64,000 nucleotides of DNA from Agrobacterium cucumeris (GCF_030036535.1 NZ_CP080387.1:1240001-1304000), one strand, 5' to 3'. Counted from the first letter of the stretch, positions 7,782 to 21,059 are shown. Notes: generated by a model not told the origin, from the letters alone. Made by a program: numbers and translations.

Positions 7782-10574
7782 TTACGCCTCGCTCTCCGGT
7801 GCCTCAGGCGTATCCGGCAGATTGTCTTCCGCCTCGTCGCCATTGCCGTTTTCCGCCTCTTCGTCGCCTTCCGGCTCGTTGATGCGTTCCACGGAAACCA
7901 CCTTCTCATCCTTGGCGGTGGAGAAGATCGTCACACCCTTGGTGGCGCGGCTGGCGATGCGGATGCCGTTGACCGGCACGCGGATAAGCTGGCCGCCATC
8001 GGAAACCAGCATGATCTGGTCGCCTTCGTCCACGGGGAAAGCCGCGACGAGTTCACCGATCTCCGCCGTCTTCGAGGTATCGGTGGCGCGGATGCCCTTG
8101 CCGCCGCGGCCCGATGTGCGGAAGTCGTAGGAGGACGAGCGCTTGCCGTAGCCCTTCACGGACACCGTCAGCACGAATTCTTCGCGTGCCTTCAGCTCCT
8201 GATAACGCTCTTCGCTGAGTTCGCCCTCTTCCGTCACTTCTTCACCAACGAGCGCGATGTCATCTTCATCAACGCCTGCGGCACGCCGTTCGGCTGCCGA
8301 GCGCTTGAGGTAAGCGGCACGTTCCCACGGTTCAGCGTCCACATGGCCGACGATGGTCATGGAGATGATGCGGTCGCCTTCGGCCATGTTGATGCCACGC
8401 ACGCCGACCGAGTTGCGGCCGGCAAAGACGCGCACATCGTCCACGGGGAAGCGAATGCACTGGCCAAGCGCCGTGGTCAGAAGCACGTCATCCCGATCCG
8501 TACAGGTTTCAACGGAGAGGATTTCATCACCCTCTTCATCGAGCTTCATGGCGATCTTGCCATTGCGGTTGACCTGGACGAAATCGCCGAGCTTGTTACG
8601 GCGAACCGTGCCGCGTGTCGTCGAGAACATCACATCAAGCGTTTCCCAGGTGGTTTCATCCTCGGGCAACGGCATGATGGTGGTGATGCGTTCGCCGGGT
8701 TCCAGCGGCAGCATGTTGATAAGGGCCTTGCCCTTGGACTGCGGCGTGCCGATGGGCAGGCGCCAGACCTTTTCCTTGTAGACGATGCCGCGCGAGGAGA
8801 AGAACAGCACCGGCGTATGGGTGTTGGCAACAAAGAGACGGTTGACGAAATCCTCGTCGCGCGTCGCCATGCCGGAACGACCCTTGCCGCCACGACGCTG
8901 CGCCCGGTAGGTGGTGAGCGGCACGCGCTTGATATAGCCAAGATGCGAAACGGTGACGACCATGTCTTCCCGGGCGATGAGATCTTCATCGTCCATGTCA
9001 GGACCGCCCTCGACGATCTCGGACCGGCGCGGCGTGCCGAACTCATCACGGATGGCGATGAGCTCCTCGGTGACGATCTGCATGATGCGCAGGCGTGAAG
9101 ACAGGATGTCGAGATATTCGCTGATTTCCGCGCCGATCTTGTTCAGTTCGTCGCCGATTTCATCGCGACCCAGCGCCGTCAGACGGGCAAGACGCAATTC
9201 GAGAATGGCACGCGCCTGCTCTTCGGACAGATTGTAGGTGCCGTCCTCGTTGATGCGATGGCGTGGATCGTCGATGAGCAGGATCAGGCTTTCCACATCC
9301 CGCGCCGGCCAGCGCCGCGTCATCAACTCCTCGCGGGCCGAAGCCGGATCGGGCGCGTGACGGATAACGCGGATGACCTCGTCGATATTGGCAACCGCAA
9401 TCGCCAGACCCACCAACACATGCGCGCGGTCGCGCGCCTTGCGCAGCAGGTACTTGGTGCGGCGGCTGACGACATCCTCGCGGAACGCGACGAAGGCGCG
9501 CAGCATGTCGAGCAGCGTCATCTGTTCCGGCTTGCCGCCGTTCAGCGCCACCATGTTGCAGCCAAACGAGGTCTGCAGCGGCGTGTAGCGATAAATCTGG
9601 TTCAGGATGACGTCGGCATTGGCATCGCGCTTCAGCTCGACGACGACGCGATAACCCTGACGGTCGGATTCGTCGCGCAGGTCGGAAATGCCCTCGATGC
9701 GCTTTTCCTTGACCAGTTCGGCCATCTTCTCGATCATCGAGGCCTTGTTCACCTGGTAGGGAACTTCGGTGATGATGATCTGCTCGCGGTCGCCGCGCAT
9801 CGGCTCGATGGTGGCGCGGCCGCGCATGATGACCGACCCGCGACCCGTCTCGTAAGCCGAGCGGATGCCGGAGCGGCCCATGATCAGAGCACCGGTCGGG
9901 AAATCCGGGCCGGGAATGATCTGCATCAGTTCAGGCAGCTCGATCGCCGGATTCTCGATCAGCGCAATACAGCCGTCAATGACCTCGGACAGATTGTGCG
10001 GCGGAATATTGGTGGCCATGCCCACCGCAATGCCACCTGCCCCGTTGACCAGCAGGTTCGGGAACTTCGCCGGAATAACCACCGGTTCCTGCAACGTGCC
10101 ATCATAGTTGTCACGGAAATCGACGGTTTCCTTGTCGAGATCGTCGAGCAGCGAATGCGCGGCCTTTTCCAGGCGGCATTCGGTATAACGTTCGGCCGCC
10201 GGCGGATCGCCGTCGATGGAGCCGAAATTGCCCTGGCCGTCGATCAGCGGCAGGCGGAGCGACCAGTCCTGCGCCATGCGCGCCAGCGCATCATAGATCG
10301 CCGAATTGCCGTGCGGGTGGAATTTACCCATGACGTCACCGGTGACGCGGGCGCATTTGACGTATTTCTTGTTCCAGTCGATGCCGAGTTCGGACATGCC
10401 GTAAAGAATACGGCGGTGAACCGGCTTCAGACCATCACGGACATCGGGAAGCGCGCGGGACACGATGACGCTCATGGCGTAATCGAGATAGGACCGCTGC
10501 ATTTCCTCCATGATGGAAATCGGTTCAATGCCTGGCGGAAGTTTTCCGCCGCCGGGGGGGCTCTGGTCAGTCAA
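7782..10574 (-). CDS. gyrA: DNA gyrase subunit A
   Basis: Subunit A of gyrase, 930 residues, breaks and rejoins DNA to introduce negative supercoils together with GyrB. The active-site Tyr is Tyr130 (PPAAERYTE). The quinolone region reads [15 protein letters not shown], with the usual Ser91 and Asp95, so no classical resistance change is seen. The C-terminal beta-pinwheel carries the GyrA-box QRRGGKGR, needed for wrapping DNA. The C-terminus is a long acidic tail (Glu/Asp rich, ending PEAPESEA), usual in Rhizobiales. The only possible start is TTG at 10574: a stop codon lies three codons upstream. Confidence 0.98.
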   Translation of the reverse strand: MTDQSPPGGGKLPPGIEPISIMEEMQRSYLDYAMSVIVSRALPDVRDGLKPVHRRILYGMSELGIDWNKKYVKCARVTGDVMGKFHPHGNSAIYDALARMAQDWSLRLPLIDGQGNFGSIDGDPPAAERYTECRLEKAAHSLLDDLDKETVDFRDNYDGTLQEPVVIPAKFPNLLVNGAGGIAVGMATNIPPHNLSEVIDGCIALIENPAIELPELMQIIPGPDFPTGALIMGRSGIRSAYETGRGSVIMRGRATIEPMRGDREQIIITEVPYQVNKASMIEKMAELVKEKRIEGISDLRDESDRQGYRVVVELKRDANADVILNQIYRYTPLQTSFGCNMVALNGGKPEQMTLLDMLRAFVAFREDVVSRRTKYLLRKARDRAHVLVGLAIAVANIDEVIRVIRHAPDPASAREELMTRRWPARDVESLILLIDDPRHRINEDGTYNLSEEQARAILELRLARLTALGRDEIGDELNKIGAEISEYLDILSSRLRIMQIVTEELIAIRDEFGTPRRSEIVEGGPDMDDEDLIAREDMVVTVSHLGYIKRVPLTTYRAQRRGGKGRSGMATRDEDFVNRLFVANTHTPVLFFSSRGIVYKEKVWRLPIGTPQSKGKALINMLPLEPGERITTIMPLPEDETTWETLDVMFSTTRGTVRRNKLGDFVQVNRNGKIAMKLDEEGDEILSVETCTDRDDVLLTTALGQCIRFPVDDVRVFAGRNSVGVRGINMAEGDRIISMTIVGHVDAEPWERAAYLKRSAAERRAAGVDEDDIALVGEEVTEEGELSEERYQELKAREEFVLTVSVKGYGKRSSSYDFRTSGRGGKGIRATDTSKTAEIGELVAAFPVDEGDQIMLVSDGGQLIRVPVNGIRIASRATKGVTIFSTAKDEKVVSVERINEPEGDEEAENGNGDEAEDNLPDTPEAPESEA

Positions 10575-10791
10575 AACGGATCACATTCTCTGTTAAGAAT
10601 CGGATGGATTTTTATAGCGGAAACAGCCACGTTAAGCCAATTTCCCGGCGAGTTTTGAACAGTCTTTTGCGTCATTTGCAAGACGAACACCGCTTTTCGC
10701 GATTTAGCCCGGCAAAAGCAACGCCGCTCCCTTTCAAAGCAGCCGCGACTTGCGTAGGCTCGCGCACAAAAAGGCAATAAGCGGGGAAAGA

Positions 10792-11421
10792 ATGGCCAGC
10801 AGCGAAACGCTCATCAACGCGCTTACCACACTTTTGGTCACGCTCGATCCGCCCGGTCTTGCGCCCGTATTCCTTGCGCTTACCGCAGGGATGACGCGCA
10901 GCCAGCGCAGTCAGGTTGCCCTGCGCGGCTCGCTGATTGCTTTCGGCATTCTCGCCGTCTTCGCCCTGTTCGGCCTTACCATCCTCAACCTGCTCGGCAT
11001 TTCGCTTGGCGCCTTCCGCATCGCCGGTGGCCTTCTGCTGTTCTGGATTTCTTTCGAGATGATTTTCGAGAAGCGTCAGGAGCGCAAGGAAAAGACCTCC
11101 GAAATCGCCATAACCAAGGACCATTTGCACAATCTGGCGGTCTTTCCGCTGGCCTTGCCGCTGATTGCCGGGCCGGGCGCCATTTCCGCCACCGTGCTTC
11201 TTGCCGGCACGATGAAGACCACCATCGAGATGGTCGTACTGATCCTGATCCTCGCTTTCGCCATGGCCCTTGTCTACGCGGCCCTGATCGTTGCGGAACG
11301 CATGGACCGTTTTCTCGGCAATACCGGCCGGGCGATCCTCACCCGGCTGCTTGGCGTGCTGCTTGCAGCCCTTTCGGTGCAATTCGTGGTCGACGGCATA
11401 AAATCGGCCTTTGCCTTCTGA
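10792..11421 (+). CDS. MarC-family (UPF0056) integral membrane protein
   Basis: A 209-residue protein with about six hydrophobic segments. It shows MarC-family hallmarks: an N-terminal DPPGLAPVFLALT stretch, a charged cytoplasmic loop (EKRQERKEK), and the conserved PLALPLIAGPGAISA segment that repeats the first half. Members are inner-membrane proteins; some export amino acids, but most substrates are unknown. ATG at 10792 follows GGGGAAAG. A longer frame to 10750 lacks a site. It is divergent from gyrA with 217 bases between, which must hold both promoters. Confidence 0.9.
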   Translation: MASSETLINALTTLLVTLDPPGLAPVFLALTAGMTRSQRSQVALRGSLIAFGILAVFALFGLTILNLLGISLGAFRIAGGLLLFWISFEMIFEKRQERKEKTSEIAITKDHLHNLAVFPLALPLIAGPGAISATVLLAGTMKTTIEMVVLILILAFAMALVYAALIVAERMDRFLGNTGRAILTRLLGVLLAALSVQFVVDGIKSAFAF

Positions 11422-11553
11422 AACGCGGCATGGTGGCGATATCTCGCAACAAAATCCCGCATCCCGCTGAAACTGTAAAAAATCCATCCTTTAAATCCGG
11501 CCATCGTTTCGGTTAAAAGACGCGCATCTTTTCCGGATTCGAAAGTTCTCTTC

Positions 11554-12702
11554 ATGCGCTCCACGCTGCGTCGCCTCATCCCGGATGCCGCACCTGTCAG
11601 TATCAGGGAAAGGCTGCGTTCCGCGACCGGCGCCTTCGTGGGCATTCTCCTGACCGGATTTCTGGGCAGTCTCGCACTCAGCTTCGACCCCACCCTGCCC
11701 GCCATGATCGCACCGATGGGCGCATCGGCCGTGCTTTTATTCGCGGTGCCCTCGAGCCCGCTGGCGCAGCCCTGGTCCATCATGTGCGGCAATCTGGTAT
11801 CGGCTTTCGTGGGTGTCACGGTGGCGCTGCTGGTTCCGGATCTATTCCTCGCCAGCGCGCTCGCCATCAGCCTTGCCATCGCCGCCATGATGGCGCTGCG
11901 CTGCCTGCACCCGCCAAGCGGTGCTGTAGCGCTGACGGCAGTTCTCGGCGGTCCCGCCGTTCACAGCCTCGGATATGGTTTCCTTCTATGGCCGGTCGCT
12001 GGAAATTCGCTGATCCTTCTTGCGCTGGCGCTCGCCTATAACAATGCCACCGGCCGCGCCTATCCGCATGGTCTGAAGCTCGGAAAGGCCGCCCACGGCA
12101 CGACGGATCCGACCCCCATCCAGAAAATCGGCTTCTCCTCCACCGACCTCGACGAGGTGCTGAAGGAATATGACGAAGTTCTCGATATCGATCGCGAGGA
12201 ACTGGAGACCATCCTGCGCAAGACCGAGCTGCGCTCCTATCGCCGCCGCGCGCTGCATCTCGATTGCGCCAGCGTCATGTCGCGCGATGTGGTCGGCGTT
12301 GCCCCTGACGACAGCCTGCGCCATGCCCATGCGCTGATGCACAGCCACCATTTCAAGGCCCTGCCCGTCACCAATGACAGGGCGGAAATCGTCGGCATCG
12401 TCACCCAGACGGATTTTCTGGAAAAGGCAAGCTGGAGAAACGGCCGCCCCTCCATCGGTTTCCTGCAGCGTCTGCGCCTCATTCTTTCCGGTGCAAGTGC
12501 CCCCAACGATACCGTCAAGGACATCATGACATCGCCGGTCAGAACCGTGCAACCGGAAACCTCGATCGAAGAAGCCATCATCCGTTTTGCGGAAGAAGGG
12601 TTGCATTACCTGCCGGTGATCGACGCCAATGGCAAGATGGTGGGGATTGTCTCACAATCCGACGTCATGGTGGCGATGCTGGCCGACAAAGTCGCGGCGT
12701 AA
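11554..12702 (+). CDS. HPP-family membrane protein fused to two CBS domains
   Basis: A 382-residue protein in two parts. Residues 1 to about 175 form four or five membrane segments with the HPP motif (LRCLHPPSGAVALT), the domain found in putative nitrite/anion transporters. After a charged linker (about 185-235), residues 240-380 form a CBS pair (ASVMSRDVVGVAP... and VKDIMTSPVRTVQP...), which commonly binds adenine nucleotides and regulates the attached domain. The natural reading is a channel or transporter gated by cell energy state. The substrate is unknown. The start is ATG at 11554 with a weak ribosome site. Confidence 0.88.
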   Translation: MRSTLRRLIPDAAPVSIRERLRSATGAFVGILLTGFLGSLALSFDPTLPAMIAPMGASAVLLFAVPSSPLAQPWSIMCGNLVSAFVGVTVALLVPDLFLASALAISLAIAAMMALRCLHPPSGAVALTAVLGGPAVHSLGYGFLLWPVAGNSLILLALALAYNNATGRAYPHGLKLGKAAHGTTDPTPIQKIGFSSTDLDEVLKEYDEVLDIDREELETILRKTELRSYRRRALHLDCASVMSRDVVGVAPDDSLRHAHALMHSHHFKALPVTNDRAEIVGIVTQTDFLEKASWRNGRPSIGFLQRLRLILSGASAPNDTVKDIMTSPVRTVQPETSIEEAIIRFAEEGLHYLPVIDANGKMVGIVSQSDVMVAMLADKVAA

Positions 12703-12755
12703 CCACCGCGACATCGAAATAACCGGCTCCCGTAAAAACCGGCAAAGCCGTTTGG

Positions 12756-13025
12756 CTAACGTTTAGCCTTCAAAAGCCGCTGCCACAGCGTGCCGCCGAA
12801 AAACCGGCCGAGCACGATGAAATAGGCGATGATCAGCACTAAGGCGATAAAGGCAGGCAGGCCGCTCAGCGCGAAACCATGTGGCGTGCGCCCGCCTGCG
12901 ACCGCTGCGACGAGAAATCCGGCGGCGAAAAACGCTGTCCAGAAATCGAGGAAAAAAGCGAGAATGATGCGCCAGGAAGCCGGTTGTTTTGAGATCGGCT
13001 GTTTCGGTGCCGTATCATCACTCAT
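12756..13025 (-). CDS. Small RDD-like membrane protein
   Basis: An 89-residue protein with two hydrophobic segments (about residues 18-45 and 55-75). The features ILAFFLDFWTAFFAAGFLV and a C-terminal GGTLWQRLLKAKR match the ends of RDD-family membrane proteins, which are normally longer. The role is unknown. It follows ssb on the same strand after 39 bases and may be co-transcribed. Confidence in a real gene is high, in the family moderate. Confidence 0.78.
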   Translation of the reverse strand: MSDDTAPKQPISKQPASWRIILAFFLDFWTAFFAAGFLVAAVAGGRTPHGFALSGLPAFIALVLIIAYFIVLGRFFGGTLWQRLLKAKR

Positions 13026-13064
13026 GCCCGCCTCCTGTGACGCATAACATCATTCGTCGTCGGC

Positions 13065-13616
13065 TCAGAACGGAATATCGTCGTCCATATCGTTGGAGAA
13101 GCCGCCGGAAGGCTGGCCGCCGCCGCGTGAAGAGCCGCCGCGCGATGACGACTGCTGGTCGTAACCGCCGCCATAACCGGAGCTGGAGCCGCCACCGCTG
13201 CTGCCGTAATCTCCGCCACCGCCAAAATCACCACCGCCGCTACGGCCACCGCCGCCACCCTCACCGCGACCATCGAGCATGGTGAGCGTGGAGTTGAAGC
13301 CCTGCAACACGATTTCGGTGGAGTAGCGGTCGTTCCCGGTCTGGTCCTGCCATTTGCGCGTCTGCAGCTGGCCTTCAATATAGAGCTTGGCGCCCTTCTT
13401 GACATATTGCTCGACGACCTTGCACAGGCCTTCGTTGAAAACCACGACCGTGTGCCATTCGGTCTTTTCCTTGCGCTCGCCGCTATTGCGGTCCCGCCAG
13501 GTTTCCGAGGTGGCGATACGCAGGTTGGCGATGGGGCGGCCATCCTGCGTACGGCGGATTTCGGGATCTGCGCCGACATTCCCGATCAGAATTACCTTGT
13601 TTACGCTACCAGCCAT
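13065..13616 (-). CDS. ssb: Single-stranded DNA-binding protein
   Basis: SSB, 183 residues, coats single-stranded DNA in replication, repair and recombination. The N-terminal OB fold (about 1-113) begins [21 protein letters not shown] Gly/Ser-rich disordered linker (about 114-172) follows, and the acidic tip DDDIPF docks repair proteins. ATG at 13616 is the family start. The frame stays open to 13766, but that extension is not conserved in the family and covers the SOS-control region. It is divergent from uvrA. Confidence 0.97.
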   Translation of the reverse strand: MAGSVNKVILIGNVGADPEIRRTQDGRPIANLRIATSETWRDRNSGERKEKTEWHTVVVFNEGLCKVVEQYVKKGAKLYIEGQLQTRKWQDQTGNDRYSTEIVLQGFNSTLTMLDGRGEGGGGGRSGGGDFGGGGDYGSSGGGSSSGYGGGYDQQSSSRGGSSRGGGQPSGGFSNDMDDDIPF

Positions 13617-13936
13617 CTCGTCATCCTGTCCGCCGGCCATCATGACCGGCAATTGCATTTCAAAAAAATTCCGCACACAATAACCATCACGGCCCGCAAA
13701 GGGCACCGCAGGCGTGGAACTATCCACAACGAATAATCCAGAGCTTCGAACAGCGGATATTCGCACTTGCTATTTGTTCCTTTTTTGTTCTATTTAATCG
13801 CGAAATTCGAGTCAAGTGGGCTGAAAAGCTCCGACCGATGGGGAATAGACCTCGACACCTCCGGCTGCGTCACTACATAAGGACACGCCGCCATCAAGCC
13901 TGTTATTTTTGTCCGAGCCTTGCCACGAGCCTTGTC
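13617..13936. other. ssb-uvrA divergent control region
   Basis: About 320 bases with no gene. It contains the SOS box at 13776-13790 and must hold both promoters. Open frames here are only upstream extensions of ssb and uvrA. No other element is seen. Confidence 0.6.
13776..13790. promoter_or_regulatory. SOS box (alphaproteobacterial LexA site)
   Basis: GTTC-CTTTTTT-GTTC matches the alphaproteobacterial LexA operator GTTC-N7-GTTC exactly. It lies between divergent ssb and uvrA, so DNA damage probably induces both. The site is 160 bases from each start codon. Confidence 0.85.
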
Positions 13937-16858
<2,922 letters not shown>

Positions 16859-16915
16859 TCCGCAGTCTTTCACAGCAAAGGTCGAATGGGCCAAAGGCCG
16901 AAGGAGGAACAGCAT

Positions 16916-17716
16916 ATGTCGACATCAGGCACGATCCGCACCGGTATCGGCGGCTGGACATTCGAGCCATGGGAAGGCACGTTTTATCCGGAAAAGCTGC
17001 CGAAGAGGCGCCAGCTCGAACATGCCAGCCGGCAATTGACGGCCATTGAGGTGAATGGCACCTATTACAGCAGCCAGAAGCCCGAGACCTTCGCCAAATG
17101 GGCATCCGAAGTGCCTGAGGATTTCATCTTCTCCCTGAAGGCCAGCCGCTTCGTCACCAACCGCAAGGTTCTGGCCGAAGCCGGGGAATCCATGACGAAA
17201 TTTTTGACTCAAGGGTTGACGGAACTCGGCTCCCATCTCGGCCCCATCCTCTGGCAGTTCGCCCCCACGAAGAAATTCGACGCGGATGATTTCGGCGCCT
17301 TTCTGGCGCTCCTGCCTGAAAAGCAGGATGGTATCCGCCTTCGCCATGTGGTCGAGGTGCGCAACCCAACATTCCAAGTGCCGGAATTCATCGATCTTCT
17401 CGCCAGACACAAGGTCGCCGTCGTCTGCGCCGATCACCACGATTATCCGATGCTGCCTGACGTCACGGCCGATTTCGTCTATTGCCGCCTGCAAAAGGGC
17501 GAAGACGACATCGCAACCTGTTACCCGAAGGCAGAGATCGGCCATTGGGCAGAACGGGTCAAAACCTATGCGGCGGGCGGCCTACCCGACGACCTGCCGC
17601 TGATCGCGCCCGACCGGAAAGCGGAAAAAACGCCGCGTGACGTTTTCGCCTTCTTCATCACCGGTGGCAAGGTCAATGCGCCCAACGGTGCACAGGAATT
17701 GCAAAAGGCTGTCTGA
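16916..17716 (+). CDS. DUF72 (YecE-like) protein
   Basis: A 266-residue cytoplasmic protein of the DUF72 family, a TIM-barrel fold related to sugar-phosphate isomerases whose function is not established. Family marks are IRTGIGGWTFEPWEGTFYP at the start, EVNGTYYSSQKPETFAKWA, and the ILWQFAP segment. ATG at 16916 follows AAGGAGG. It lies 57 bases after uvrA on the same strand, so read-through and damage induction are possible but not shown. Confidence 0.9.
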   Translation: MSTSGTIRTGIGGWTFEPWEGTFYPEKLPKRRQLEHASRQLTAIEVNGTYYSSQKPETFAKWASEVPEDFIFSLKASRFVTNRKVLAEAGESMTKFLTQGLTELGSHLGPILWQFAPTKKFDADDFGAFLALLPEKQDGIRLRHVVEVRNPTFQVPEFIDLLARHKVAVVCADHHDYPMLPDVTADFVYCRLQKGEDDIATCYPKAEIGHWAERVKTYAAGGLPDDLPLIAPDRKAEKTPRDVFAFFITGGKVNAPNGAQELQKAV

Positions 17717-17900
17717 GTGACACGTTGACGCCGAACACCGGATGTTGCGGCGTCACCGATAAATCATCGTGTCGGAAAACGGTATCCGCAGAATAAACAA
17801 CCCACGTCGCACTCCCGTCATTTCACGCCGGCAAGAATGCCAATGACGGCACAAGGCGTTTCGCCGGCAAAAGGCTGTCGTTATCAGAGGGCTGGCCGGA

Positions 17901-18449
17901 ATGAATATGATCGAGACGGAACGTTTGCGCCTGCGCCTTTGGCGGGACGACCATTTTGAAGCCTTCGCCGCAATGCAATCCGATCCGGAGGTGATGGTCG
18001 ATCAGGGCGGCCCGGCGGACGAGGCGCGGAGCAGGGAAAAATTCGAGCGCTACCGCATGGCAGAGCGCGAACAGGGCATCGCCCGCTGGGCTGTTGAAAA
18101 TCCCGATGGCCTGTTTCTCGGTTATGCCGGCGTCATGCCGCGCCTGTCCGAAGATCATCCACTCGGCCCGCACCACGAAATCGGCTGGCGTTTCATAAGG
18201 CAGGCCTGGGGAAAAGGTTATGCGACCGAAAGCGCAAAAGCCGCGCTGACCCATGCTACCGGATACGCGGGAATAGCTGGGATCATCGCCTATACCAGCC
18301 CCGATAATTTTCGCTCCCGGGCCGTCATGTCGCGCCTTGGCCTGATCCGCGAACCATCGCGCGATTTCTCCATGCCCAATCATACGGACAGGGAATGGCG
18401 CGGGCTGGTCTGGGTCGCTCCCTGGAGCCGTCCGGTCCAAACGGAATAG
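17901..18449 (+). CDS. GNAT-family N-acetyltransferase (RimJ/RimL type)
   Basis: A 182-residue GNAT acetyltransferase that uses acetyl-CoA. It starts MNMIETERLRLRLWRDDHF, the pattern of the RimJ/RimL-like Acetyltransf_3 group. It carries the acetyl-CoA loop RQAWGKGYATES (about residues 99-110) and the late SPDNFRSRAVMSRLGL segment. The substrate cannot be told: members modify ribosomal proteins, antibiotics or small molecules. It stands alone. Confidence 0.88.
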   Translation: MNMIETERLRLRLWRDDHFEAFAAMQSDPEVMVDQGGPADEARSREKFERYRMAEREQGIARWAVENPDGLFLGYAGVMPRLSEDHPLGPHHEIGWRFIRQAWGKGYATESAKAALTHATGYAGIAGIIAYTSPDNFRSRAVMSRLGLIREPSRDFSMPNHTDREWRGLVWVAPWSRPVQTE

Positions 18450-18613
18450 CCGGACCTGCTCCAGCCCATTGTTCTTCCGCACGTTCTGGACCTAAGACCA
18501 CTACACAGTTCTACTTGAAATGCTCCAGGATATCTCCCGATTGAGGCTACGGAACTCTTCGCAACGCCCTGGTCGCCGACGGCATAAAATCGAAAGAATG
18601 CCGTTTCCAGCCT

Positions 18614-19624
18614 TCAGCCCGCCAGTTCCTTCGTCGGGTTGAAATCGATCGCTGCGAAAGCCGCCTCGATCACCTCCGTCCCTGCCCCCGGACGGGTGGC
18701 ATCGCTGGAGAGAATTTGCCGGAAACGGCGCGCGCCCGGCATGCCCTGAAACAGACCGACCATATGGCGGGTGACGTGGTTGAGACGCCCACCCGCGGCG
18801 ATATAATCGGCGGCATAGGTCATCATCGCGTCGCGCAACCCCATCCAGTCGGCTTGCCGGGCCTCGTCACCGTAGATGCGGTGATCGACATCGGCGAGAA
18901 TCGAGGTGTTGTGATAGGCGGCGCGGCCGAGCATGACGCCATCCATATGTTGCAGATGGTCACACGCCTGATCGAGATCGGCGATACCACCATTGATGCC
19001 GACGAAGACATCAGGATTTTCCCGCTTCATACGATAGACGAGATCATAATCGAGCGGCGGCACCTCGCGGTTTTCCTTCGGCGAGAGCCCCTGCAGCCAG
19101 GCCTTGCGCGCATGGATCCACACGGCATCCGCGCCGGCCGCGACAACACGCGCCAGAAAATCCGGCAACACGGTTTCCGGCTCCTGATCATCCACCCCGA
19201 TGCGGCATTTGACAGTCACCGGCACAGTCGCAACCGCCTTCATCGCCGAAACGCACTGCGCCACGACTTCGGGCTCGCGCATCAGGCAGGCGCCGAAGGT
19301 GCCGGATTGCACCCGATCCGATGGACAGCCGACATTGAGGTTGATTTCGTCATAGCCGTAATCGCCGGCAATCCGTACCGCCTCGGCAAGCTTGGCCGGG
19401 TCCGATCCACCAAGCTGCAGCGCAACGGGATGTTCCTGCGGATGATAACCGAGCAGCCTGTCGCGCTGGCCATGGATGATGGCATCGGCAACAATCATTT
19501 CGGTAAACAGCAGCGCGCGCTTCGACAATTGCCGGTGCAGAAATCTGCACCTCGTGTCGGTCCAGTCGATCATGGGGGCCACGGCGAAGATTTTTTCGCC
19601 GCTGGCAAGCGCTTGTCTGTACAT
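18614..19624 (-). CDS. dusA: tRNA-dihydrouridine(20/20a) synthase DusA
   Basis: A 336-residue flavoenzyme that reduces uridine to dihydrouridine at position 20/20a of tRNA. The FMN-binding barrel begins FAVAPMIDWTDTRCRF. The catalytic Cys is in LNVGCPSDRVQ, and HARKAWLQGLSPKENR is the DusA-type HARK motif. GINGGI binds the FMN phosphate. The C-terminal helical domain binds tRNA. The start is ATG at 19624. It is divergent from the FAH-family gene. Confidence 0.95.
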   Translation of the reverse strand: MYRQALASGEKIFAVAPMIDWTDTRCRFLHRQLSKRALLFTEMIVADAIIHGQRDRLLGYHPQEHPVALQLGGSDPAKLAEAVRIAGDYGYDEINLNVGCPSDRVQSGTFGACLMREPEVVAQCVSAMKAVATVPVTVKCRIGVDDQEPETVLPDFLARVVAAGADAVWIHARKAWLQGLSPKENREVPPLDYDLVYRMKRENPDVFVGINGGIADLDQACDHLQHMDGVMLGRAAYHNTSILADVDHRIYGDEARQADWMGLRDAMMTYAADYIAAGGRLNHVTRHMVGLFQGMPGARRFRQILSSDATRPGAGTEVIEAAFAAIDFNPTKELAG

Positions 19625-19762
19625 GGATTAACCTCTTTGCGCCGGCTTCTACAGCAAAGGACCGTAAAAAGCCAGTTTTGCGCTCGATAGCATTTTCAAC
19701 TGGAAATCAGCCCGGAATCGCGGGACAAGAATTGCACCTTAAAGAGACGACAGGAAATTCCC

Positions 19763-20452
19763 ATGGCCGCCACCGTCATCCCCGCCCCGAAACCCGTTCT
19801 CCTGCCCGTTGAAGGCACAGGCGAGATGTTCCCCGTGCGGCGGGTCTATTGCGTTGGCCGCAATTATGCCGATCACGCCATCGAGATGGGCCACGATCCG
19901 TCGCGCGAGCCCCCCTTTTATTTCCAGAAGAACCCGGACAATCTTCTGCCCGCCGGCAATGATTTCCCCTATCCGTCGCTGTCCTCGAACGTGCATTACG
20001 AGGTTGAATGCGTCGTGGTGCTGAAAAGCGGCGGCGCGGATATTCCGGCTGCCGAGGCCCTGAACCATGTCTGGGGTTATGCCGTCGGCATCGACATGAC
20101 CCGCCGCGACCTGCAGGAAGGGCTGAAGAAGATGGGCCGTTCCTGGGAAGGCGCCAAGGCGTTTGAATATTCCGCCCCGGTTTCCGCCATCGTTCCCGCG
20201 GACAAGATCGGCCATCCCGCGACCGGCACAATCTGGCTTGATGTCAATGGCGAGCGCAAGCAGACGGGCGATCTCGCACAGATGATCTGGAAGGTGCCGG
20301 AAGTGATCGCCGAGCTTTCCAAGCTCTTCACGCTTGCCGCCGGTGACGTGATCATGACCGGCACGCCGGCCGGCGTTGGTCCGATCGTGCGCGGTGACCG
20401 CATCGACTGCGGCGTCGATGGTGTCGGTACGCTGTCCGTCACGGTCGCCTGA
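19763..20452 (+). CDS. Fumarylacetoacetate hydrolase family protein
   Basis: A 229-residue member of the FAH superfamily, which hydrolyses C-C bonds in diketo acids or decarboxylates oxaloacetate, using one divalent metal. Metal ligands of the family appear in HYEVECVVVL (two Glu), with a downstream Asp in VGIDMTRRDLQ. GRNYADHAIEMG and VIMTGTPAGVGP are typical. The closest types are the FAHD1/YcgM-like acylpyruvases. The exact substrate is not fixed by sequence. The carbonic anhydrase-like gene follows after 35 bases, probably in one transcript. Confidence 0.9.
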   Translation: MAATVIPAPKPVLLPVEGTGEMFPVRRVYCVGRNYADHAIEMGHDPSREPPFYFQKNPDNLLPAGNDFPYPSLSSNVHYEVECVVVLKSGGADIPAAEALNHVWGYAVGIDMTRRDLQEGLKKMGRSWEGAKAFEYSAPVSAIVPADKIGHPATGTIWLDVNGERKQTGDLAQMIWKVPEVIAELSKLFTLAAGDVIMTGTPAGVGPIVRGDRIDCGVDGVGTLSVTVA

Positions 20453-20487
20453 TCGCTGCCGGCGCATAATCCAGAGGGAGAAACCGA

Positions 20488-21021
20488 ATGCCGCTTTACC
20501 GCCTCGCCGACCGGGTGCCGCAAACCCCTGCCCCGGATCGTTACTGGGTCGCCCCCGATGCCAATGTCATCGGTTCGGTGACGCTCGGACAAGATGTCGG
20601 CATCTGGTTCGGCGCGACATTGCGCGGTGACAACGAGCCGATCAGCGTCGGGCGCGGCACCAATATTCAGGAAGGGGCGATGGTGCACAGCGATCCCGGC
20701 TTTGCCGCGACCATCGGCGAAATGTGCACCATCGGCCACCACGCCATCGTGCATGGCTGCAGCATCGGCGACAATTCGCTGATCGGCATGGGCGCAACGA
20801 TCCTGAACGGCGCAAAGATCGGCCGCAACTGCCTCGTCGGCGCCAATGCGCTGGTGACGGAAGGCAAGGAATTTCCGGATAATTCGCTGATCGTCGGCTC
20901 GCCGGCGCGGGCCATCCGAACGCTGGATGACGAAGCCGTCGCCGGCCTGCGCCGTTCCGCGGAAAAATACATTGAGAACTGGAAGCGTTTTTCGAAAGAT
21001 CTGGCGATTATCGACGGATGA
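20488..21021 (+). CDS. Gamma carbonic anhydrase-family protein
   Basis: A 177-residue left-handed beta-helix protein built of hexapeptide repeats (IGSVTLGQDVGIWFGATLRGD...). The zinc His residues of the gamma-carbonic anhydrase group are present, in MVHSDPG and in GHHAIVHGC. Relatives (YrdA, PaaY) bind zinc, and some hydrate CO2 or hydrolyse thioesters. A C-terminal helix (about 145-177) stabilises the trimer. It is likely co-transcribed with the FAH-family gene. Confidence 0.9.
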   Translation: MPLYRLADRVPQTPAPDRYWVAPDANVIGSVTLGQDVGIWFGATLRGDNEPISVGRGTNIQEGAMVHSDPGFAATIGEMCTIGHHAIVHGCSIGDNSLIGMGATILNGAKIGRNCLVGANALVTEGKEFPDNSLIVGSPARAIRTLDDEAVAGLRRSAEKYIENWKRFSKDLAIIDG

Positions 21022-21059
21022 GCAACGGTGGGCAACCATGCCCGCCCCGCAAACAAAGC

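Noticed and set aside
10280..10320. Possible quinolone-resistance changes in gyrA
   Set aside because: The positions equivalent to E. coli Ser83 and Asp87 are Ser and Asp. The Asn before Ser is common in related bacteria and is not a known resistance change.
7758..10658. Two long plus-strand open frames opposite gyrA
   Set aside because: Antisense shadows of gyrA; composition is typical of third-position GC bias read on the other strand.
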